From Deltaproteobacteria bacterium (lineage in GTDB: Bacteria > Desulfobacterota > DAOWOC01), in the NCBI GenBank assembly GCA_030642225.1, contig DAOWOC010000053.1, positions 1 through 6,814 of the forward strand: a stretch of 6,814 nucleotides of DNA, written 5' to 3'. This document shows positions 1-4,191 of this stretch, in pieces; the first letter of the stretch is position 1, and each line of letters opens with the position of its first letter. A model generated the notes under the pieces. It was not told the origin of the DNA, did not search any database, and saw only the letters and a list, made by a program, of their open reading frames with translations. A program made the position numbers and the translations under genes.

Positions 1-964
1 ATATTTTTGCTGTCGGCTCCCTCGCTAATGCTGAGAGAAGAATAATCTGTTTTGTTGTGAGCCCTTGCAGTATTGACTCAAATACGACCCGTTCACTTTC
101 CATAACAACTTGATTAATTACAACTATATCCTTTTGTGTTACTTCTTTGTCAATTTCTTCATAAAGAAAAAAACAGAATTTTTGCATATAATATGGATGG
201 TTTGATACGAGTTGAGAAATGCTCGCGGCTTTTTCTTTACTAATTTGTTTTTCCGCCTTTTTGAATTGTGATACTACAAAACAGATCAAATCGTTATAAG
301 GTAGTGGGTGCAGCTCATAATTGAGAGCACTTTGGAAAAAAGGTCTTTTTCGATCGTTAAAAATATCAAGCAATATACGCCTTCTACTCCCTATGAAAAA
401 AAAAGAACTTTGAATTTTCTGAATATACTGCCTTAAAACACCTTCTATCCCAATTGAATTATGAACTTCAATAATCTCCTGAAATTCGTCAAAGGCTATA
501 TGGACATTAAGGCCTATATCATCAATAAATTTTTCCAGAGAGTCCATTGTTTCCTCAAGAATTTTTATTCCGTCTGTTTTAAATGCGGTTTGGACAGAGA
601 CCGAGAACCCACCGTCAGGACTTGGAGATAAGACAGGCCTGAAGGATGTGATAAAATTTATAGCCTTTTGAAACAGACCTTTATTTTTTTGCGTTATGGT
701 GTAAATTGATTTAGCAATTCTTCCCGCAATCTCTTCAACTGAAGTAACACCGAAAAGGTCACAATAAGCAGTCAACGTGCCATGGGAATTGAGGCTATTT
801 TGCACTCTTTTTATAAGTGACGTCTTGCCGTATCGCCTGGGTGAAAATAAAACAACATTTGCATTGGATTTAGCGTAGGAGATAAGGTCTGCAAGCTCTT
901 TTTCCCGATCACAAAAAGGAGCGTCCAAAGGTATTTCTTTAAGATGAAACGGATTTTTTTTCAT
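1..964 (-). CDS. AAA-type ATPase (archaeal-ATPase-like), C-terminus cut by window edge
   Basis: I translated this leftward frame by hand; it stays open from the ATG at 964-962 to the window edge, about 321 codons. A P-loop (SPRRYGKTS, residues 41-49) follows a family-typical N-terminal stretch with FCDREKEL. A Walker B strand (VHIAFDEFQE, about 154-163, acidic pair D159-E160) comes next, then a sensor-like segment (IGSRRRILLDIF, 191-202). The region after about 300 (LTTKQIILLSALA) resembles the start of a winged helix. This order fits the archaeal-type STAND/AAA ATPases (PF01637-like), proteins of roughly 380-480 residues that are often of unknown function. The start is supported by AAAAGGA 7 bases upstream and an in-frame TAA 11 codons upstream. 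It has its own promoter and is not obviously in an operon with the SPOR gene. The family is fairly sure; the biological role cannot be told. Confidence 0.85.
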   Translation of the reverse strand, partial: MKKNPFHLKEIPLDAPFCDREKELADLISYAKSNANVVLFSPRRYGKTSLIKRVQNSLNSHGTLTAYCDLFGVTSVEEIAGRIAKSIYTITQKNKGLFQKAINFITSFRPVLSPSPDGGFSVSVQTAFKTDGIKILEETMDSLEKFIDDIGLNVHIAFDEFQEIIEVHNSIGIEGVLRQYIQKIQSSFFFIGSRRRILLDIFNDRKRPFFQSALNYELHPLPYNDLICFVVSQFKKAEKQISKEKAASISQLVSNHPYYMQKFCFFLYEEIDKEVTQKDIVVINQVVMESERVVFESILQGLTTKQIILLSALAREPTAKI

Positions 965-997
965 ATCAGAATCCTTTTGCTGAATCCAAGCACCTTA

Positions 998-1026
998 ATT
1001 AAAGCATAGTTTATTGCTGTTTTCAA
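998..1026 (-). promoter_or_regulatory. Predicted sigma-70-type promoter of the ATPase gene
   Basis: On the minus strand TTGAAA (1026-1021) and TTTAAT (1003-998) are separated by exactly 17 bases; each matches the consensus hexamer at 5 of 6 positions. The implied start of transcription near 990 gives a leader of about 25 bases before the ATG at 964. The region is AT-rich, so chance matches are possible. Confidence 0.45.
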
Positions 1027-1080
1027 GCAAAAAAGAGATTCCTTTGAGTTTTTACCGATAATCAACCAATTTTACCTCAG

Positions 1081-1130
1081 ACAGGTTCCTGTACGGGCTA
1101 ATATAGTTTGAAATTATTGATGATTTCAAA
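1081..1130. repeat. Two short dyad symmetries between the SPOR and ATPase genes
   Basis: ACAGG-TT-CCTGT (1081-1092) is a perfect 5-bp inverted repeat. TTTGAAAT (1107-1114) and ATTTCAAA (1123-1130) form a perfect 8-bp AT-rich inverted repeat with an 8-base loop. They lie 45 to 95 bases downstream of the SPOR gene stop. Neither is followed by a T-tract in the direction of transcription, so they are not canonical intrinsic terminators. They could be weak mRNA-end structures, protein binding sites or chance. Confidence 0.3.
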
Positions 1131-1174
1131 CAAAGCAACCCCTCTCTCAAAATAGCATATTAATATTTTAAAAA

Positions 1175-1945
1175 TTACCTTGCAGGTGAAATAATCAGCG
1201 TCGGCATCCCCATCTCTTTAAATTTTTTTGCGGCATTATCAGCATTGCTGCGTGTTTCATAACCCCCGACACGAACCCTGTATCTTGTGCCTAATTCAGG
1301 GAGGGAGGCTGTAAGAATAAAGGCATTGAATCCCTTTTTTCCTAATTTTTCTTTTATTATGTTTGCCCTTGAAATACTTGTAAATGATCCAACCTGTACC
1401 ATGTATCCGAAAGCTTTTTTAAGACTGCTGTTTTTGATTTCAGTTGGAGCAGCAGGTTTCTGTTTTATTATATTATCTTGTTTTATTTCAGCTATCGGGC
1501 CTGATTTTTCTGAAAGCACTACTTCTTTAAGTTCATCAGCTTCATCAGCATGGGCCACGGGATCAGCATTGACATTGTTTATTTCAGAAATTGAGGCCTG
1601 TTCTTGAATTGTAGAATCTTCCGGTGGTATCTCCTGAACCTCAGCGATTAATTCCCCTGAAGATAATGCAGTATCTTCTTTTATTGATTGTTCCTGTATA
1701 TCTGTTGTTAAAGGTGAGGATTGTTCTTTTGAGATTGTAATCTGATCTGGTATTTGTGCGGTAATTTGTTTCATTACTATTGGGGAAAAAGGTTTATCCT
1801 CTGGCCAGAAAAGATATAAGCCAGCTGCAATAACAAAGCAAACAGCAACCGCAGAAAAAAATATTATAAGGGGGAATTTACCTTTTAATTTTGGTTTTGG
1901 CCCTTCAAAAGACCTTTCATACATTTCATTGTGTTCTTCGCTCAT
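1175..1945 (-). CDS. Single-pass membrane protein with C-terminal SPOR domain
   Basis: The 256-residue product has a short, charged cytoplasmic N-terminus (1-24) and one transmembrane helix (about 25-47, starting FPLIIFF). A low-complexity linker (about 50-175) rich in Glu, Ile, Ser, Pro and Gln follows, then a SPOR domain (about 179-254). The SPOR signature is clear: YMVQVGSFTS at 181-190, with the second half RYRVRVGGYETRSNA at 221-235. SPOR domains bind denuded glycan strands in septal peptidoglycan, and this N-in, linker, SPOR-out layout is that of FtsN/DedD-like cell-division or envelope proteins. It is too generic to call FtsN. The start is firm: AGGAGG lies about 6 bases before the ATG. 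It is probably transcribed alone, from a promoter overlapping the end of the upstream aminotransferase remnant. The linker shows no recognised domain. Confidence 0.9.
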   Translation of the reverse strand: MSEEHNEMYERSFEGPKPKLKGKFPLIIFFSAVAVCFVIAAGLYLFWPEDKPFSPIVMKQITAQIPDQITISKEQSSPLTTDIQEQSIKEDTALSSGELIAEVQEIPPEDSTIQEQASISEINNVNADPVAHADEADELKEVVLSEKSGPIAEIKQDNIIKQKPAAPTEIKNSSLKKAFGYMVQVGSFTSISRANIIKEKLGKKGFNAFILTASLPELGTRYRVRVGGYETRSNADNAAKKFKEMGMPTLIISPAR

Positions 1946-1985
1946 AAATTCCTCCTGGCTTTAGGGATGATAATTTTTTGGGTTT

Positions 1986-2015
1986 ATTATATATATATCT
2001 TATAATACTTCACAA
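1986..2015 (-). promoter_or_regulatory. Predicted promoter of the SPOR-domain gene
   Basis: On the minus strand TTGTGA (2015-2010) and a perfect TATAAT (1991-1986) are separated by 18 bases, about 40 bases upstream of the SPOR gene ATG. The -35 hexamer overlaps the stop codon of the upstream aminotransferase remnant (2012-2010). The surrounding (TA)n run makes the exact -10 register uncertain. Confidence 0.45.
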
Positions 2016-2426
2016 ATTACATTTTGTAAATGCCGCTGCAAATCCATGGCTGGATTTTTTAATAATTTTTTCGGAAACACAGAATGCAATTCTGAAAAAT
2101 TCAGGGGTTCCAAAACCTCTAATGATGATTGCCTTGTCGGTAATGTTAATACCTTGTTCCGTGCTTAGATATTTTGCCACGGCCTTTTTTGCCATTGGAA
2201 GCCCTGCGTTTGGCATATATGTATGTAGCCCTGAAGCACTGGATGATGCCTCATTAATCAATGCTGCTTTAAATTCAGGCGGTGGCTCAATATCAGGATT
2301 CCCAAGACTGAAATCAAAGACATTTTCAACCCCGTATTCAGCCTTCATTATAGCGCCCTGTTCAAACATCTGACGTATCCACGAACCCTTTTTCATATAT
2401 TCTAAAATATGATTAGCAATAGGCAT
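2010..2426 (-). pseudogene. Internally deleted class I/II PLP aminotransferase (N- and C-terminal ends joined in frame)
   Basis: The frame encodes 138 residues where the family has about 390. Residues 1-100 are a convincing N-terminus of a class I/II PLP-dependent aminotransferase: MKKGSWIRQMFEQGA (11-25), the DFSLGNPDIEPPPEF block (38-52), and HTYMPNAGLP (68-77). Instead of continuing into the glycine-rich cofactor-binding region, it switches near residues 101-103 to RGFGTPEFFRIAFCVSEK, which is the family's extreme C-terminal motif, and ends after GFAAAF. About 250 residues are absent, including the PLP lysine and the Asp and Tyr that contact the cofactor, so aminotransferase activity is not possible. 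The frame, a good Shine-Dalgarno (AAAAGGAGT, 7 bases from ATG) and a strong promoter are intact. It may be a decaying gene, a retained short peptide or an assembly deletion. Family assignment is confident; status is inferred. Confidence 0.8.
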
Positions 2427-2453
2427 AATATTTACTCCTTTTAGTGATTTTTT

Positions 2454-2481
2454 ATTATTATCACATTATGAAATATGTCAA
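2454..2481 (-). promoter_or_regulatory. Predicted promoter of the aminotransferase remnant
   Basis: On the minus strand a perfect TTGACA (2481-2476) is followed after 16 bases by AATAAT (2459-2454, 5 of 6 matches). The expected transcript would begin about 20 bases before the Shine-Dalgarno at 2442-2434. It diverges from the TetR-gene promoter, with about 30 bases between the two -35 regions. Confidence 0.55.
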
Positions 2482-2513
2482 GAGCAGCACATAAATTATT
2501 AGAAAAAAATTAA

Positions 2514-2550
2514 TTGACTTTATACTGACTTTTAAATATTGTACTATAAT
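2514..2550 (+). promoter_or_regulatory. Predicted promoter of the TetR/HD/activase operon
   Basis: Two readings are possible. TTGACT (2514-2519) lies 17 bases before TATTGT (2537-2542), a 5/6 and 4/6 match. Alternatively a perfect TATAAT (2545-2550) serves as -10, but no good -35 lies at normal spacing from it (TATACT at 2521-2526 is the best, 18 bases away). A perfect -10 with a poor -35 would fit a regulated promoter. A Shine-Dalgarno (AAGGCGG, 2574-2580) precedes the ATG at 2588 by 7 bases. Confidence 0.45.
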
Positions 2551-2572
2551 ACGATTTAAGTCTAAAAGTATA
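2515..2572. repeat. Cluster of direct and inverted half-sites, candidate TetR operator
   Basis: Two direct copies, TGACTTTA (2515-2522) and TGACTTTTA (2526-2534), sit 11 bp apart on the left of the -10. Two inverted counterparts, TTTAAGTC (2555-2562) and TAAAAGT (2563-2569), sit on its right. ACTTTTA at 2528-2534 and TAAAAGT at 2563-2569 are exact reverse complements, as are TATACT (2521-2526) and AGTATA (2567-2572). The arms bracket TATAAT at 2545-2550. TetR-family regulators commonly bind palindromes overlapping their own promoters, so autoregulation is inferred. The AT-rich composition lowers certainty. Confidence 0.4.
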
Positions 2573-2587
2573 AAAGGCGGTTAAAAA

Positions 2588-3181
2588 ATGAAACAAAAAA
2601 AAATTGAGGCAATACTTTCTACAGCACAAAAAATGTTCGGCCGGTACGGTCTTCAGAAGACAAATCTTGAGGAAGTAGCGCATATGGCAAGGGTTGCAAA
2701 GGCTACCATTTATAATTATTTTGAAAACAAGAACGCAATCTACAAAGAGGTCCTTAAAACAGAGGCAGATGCACTACTTAACAAAATAAGTCAATCTGTC
2801 TCAAGAGAATTATCACCAAAGGATAAGCTTACATCTTTTATCAAGGCCAAATTTTCGCATATGAAAAAGTCTGTAAATATTCTGAAAGTGATAAAAATGG
2901 GGAGAGAAAGGGCTCTTATTGAAGAGAGAATGATTTGTGAATATCTTTTTGAAAAAGAGGTAAACATAATACATTCAATATTATATGAGGGTGTGGAAAA
3001 AGGTGTTTTTCATATAAACAATACTCTATTGTCTTCTCGTGCCATAGGAGAATCATTGAGAGGTTTTGAACTAAATCTTTCGGTTCGTGATAATAGTGAT
3101 AATTTTAAAAACAGCCTTAATGAATTAACACAAATAGTCTGCTCCGGCATTATGGCTGAAAAGGCCAGGCTAAAAGCATGA
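2588..3181 (+). CDS. TetR/AcrR-family transcriptional regulator
   Basis: The 197-residue product has the usual length and layout of the family. The N-terminal DNA-binding domain covers about residues 5-52: helix 1 (ILSTAQKMFGRYG), then the helix-turn-helix with NLEEVAHMARVAKATIYNYF at 26-45 and the family-typical FENKNAIYKEVL after it. The remaining helical part (about 60-195) is the ligand-binding and dimerisation region, too divergent to suggest an effector. It is the first gene of a rightward operon. Its stop overlaps the start of the next gene by four bases (ATGA), so it is probably co-transcribed with the genes it controls. A half-site cluster around its promoter suggests autorepression. 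No truncation or unusual residue is apparent. Confidence 0.92.
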   Translation: MKQKKIEAILSTAQKMFGRYGLQKTNLEEVAHMARVAKATIYNYFENKNAIYKEVLKTEADALLNKISQSVSRELSPKDKLTSFIKAKFSHMKKSVNILKVIKMGRERALIEERMICEYLFEKEVNIIHSILYEGVEKGVFHINNTLLSSRAIGESLRGFELNLSVRDNSDNFKNSLNELTQIVCSGIMAEKARLKA

Positions 3182-4191
3182 ATTATTCTTTTTTAAATAT
3201 CCTTTTTATATTTTGTTTTTTTTCCTTTGCAGGCTGGTGCCTTGAGGTTGTGTATCGTTCAACCCGTGACAGAAAATATGTCAATCCAGGCCTGTTAAAA
3301 GGGCCTTATCTCATGCTTTATGGCGGCGGTTCACTCCTGCTTGTTTTTTGTATATCCATGTTTCATGATTCAGGACTTTTTTTTAAAATATTGATATATT
3401 TTACAGCAATAACCGGCCTTGAGTTTTTGTCCGGTTTTATGTCTGTTTTTCTTTTTAAAACAAAATTATGGGATTACTCGGATCAATGGTTGAATTTTAA
3501 AGGGCATATCTGTCCCAAATTTTCTTTTTACTGGATATTACTTGCCCTGGTATTTGAGTATTTTATATACCCGTTATTTAATAATTTAATCTTGTGGGTC
3601 CCTTCTCCCATTCAAACAACGCTTGGTCTGATCTTTTTCAGCATTATGTTTATGGATTTTCTGATAATTCTGAAAAGACGTTTTTTTATGGCAATTGATA
3701 ATTCACAATCCAGGCATGAGTATCTTAAAGATGAATTTTTCAACATTGCAAATGAGCTTTTTGAGATGCCCGAGGTGCAAAAACTCTCAACATATCCCCA
3801 TCATCGCCATAAAACCCGTCTTGATCATGTCACAGAAGTGGCATGGTTCAGCTTTATCCTGGGAAAACGTTTTTCTCTTGATTGCAGGGCCATTGTCAGG
3901 GGTGCTCTTTTGCATGATCTTTTTTATTATGACTGGCTGCATGAAGGACCAAGGTTGCATGGTTTCAGACATCACAATATAGCGCTTAAAAATGCCAGGG
4001 CAATAGTAAATTTATCACCCAAAGAAGCGGATATTATCAAGAGGCACATGTGGCCACTGACCATTATCCCACCCCGTTATCCCGAATCATTTATCGTATG
4101 CCAGGTGGATACTTTTTGTTCGTTTAAGGATTATTTTGTCACAGGCAGCGGGTCCGATTTATTAAAGCAGAGGATGTATTCACATGAATAG
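3178..4191 (+). CDS. CmpB-type membrane domain fused to HD phosphohydrolase
   Basis: The N-terminal half (about 1-172) is a polytopic membrane domain with about five helices (near 7-26, 44-63, 69-93, 115-134, 147-170). It carries SFAGWCLEVVY (16-26) and NPGLLKGPYLMLYGGG (36-51), hallmarks of the putative ABC-transporter type IV/CmpB family (PF06541). The C-terminal half (about 180-335) is a soluble HD domain: candidate metal ligands are H217, H246-D247, H265/H266, H290 and D311, within LDHVTEVAWFS, GALLHDLFYYDW, KRHMWPL and IVCQVDTFCS. HD proteins are metal-dependent phosphohydrolases; the substrate here is unknown. The predicted site faces the cytoplasm. The two parts are often separate or adjacent in Firmicutes, by recall. 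The start overlaps the TetR stop (ATGA) with AAGGCCAGG upstream; the end overlaps the activase start by 8 bases. The transport role of the membrane part is unproven. Confidence 0.85.
   Translation: MNYSFLNILFIFCFFSFAGWCLEVVYRSTRDRKYVNPGLLKGPYLMLYGGGSLLLVFCISMFHDSGLFFKILIYFTAITGLEFLSGFMSVFLFKTKLWDYSDQWLNFKGHICPKFSFYWILLALVFEYFIYPLFNNLILWVPSPIQTTLGLIFFSIMFMDFLIILKRRFFMAIDNSQSRHEYLKDEFFNIANELFEMPEVQKLSTYPHHRHKTRLDHVTEVAWFSFILGKRFSLDCRAIVRGALLHDLFYYDWLHEGPRLHGFRHHNIALKNARAIVNLSPKEADIIKRHMWPLTIIPPRYPESFIVCQVDTFCSFKDYFVTGSGSDLLKQRMYSHE

Noticed and set aside
1014..1030. TTGCT/AGCAA inverted repeat with a nearby A-run, considered as a terminator
   Set aside because: The stem is only 5 bp and the region coincides with a good promoter for the ATPase gene.
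965..1174. Searched for a riboswitch, small RNA or tRNA between the ATPase and SPOR genes
   Set aside because: Only short AT-rich dyads are seen; no cloverleaf, conserved riboswitch core or G+C-rich terminator stem could be recognised.
1287..1607. Rightward open frame of 106 codons
   Set aside because: It lies antisense to the SPOR-domain gene, has no recognisable motif, and mirrors the linker and SPOR codons of a well-supported protein.
2103..2120. Small hairpin (7-bp arms with one mismatch, 4-base loop) at the aminotransferase junction
   Set aside because: It falls on codons for the conserved R-G-F-G-T-P motif, so the symmetry is probably a by-product of coding sequence and not evidence of an insertion or excision site.
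1978..2373. Rightward open frame of 131 codons
   Set aside because: It is antisense to the aminotransferase remnant, whose opposite-strand translation shows clear family motifs. It has no supporting domain.
3695..3982. Rightward open frame of 95 codons in a second frame, and a leftward frame at 3787-3975
   Set aside because: Both overlap the HD domain coding region, whose conserved His/Asp motifs are in the other frame.
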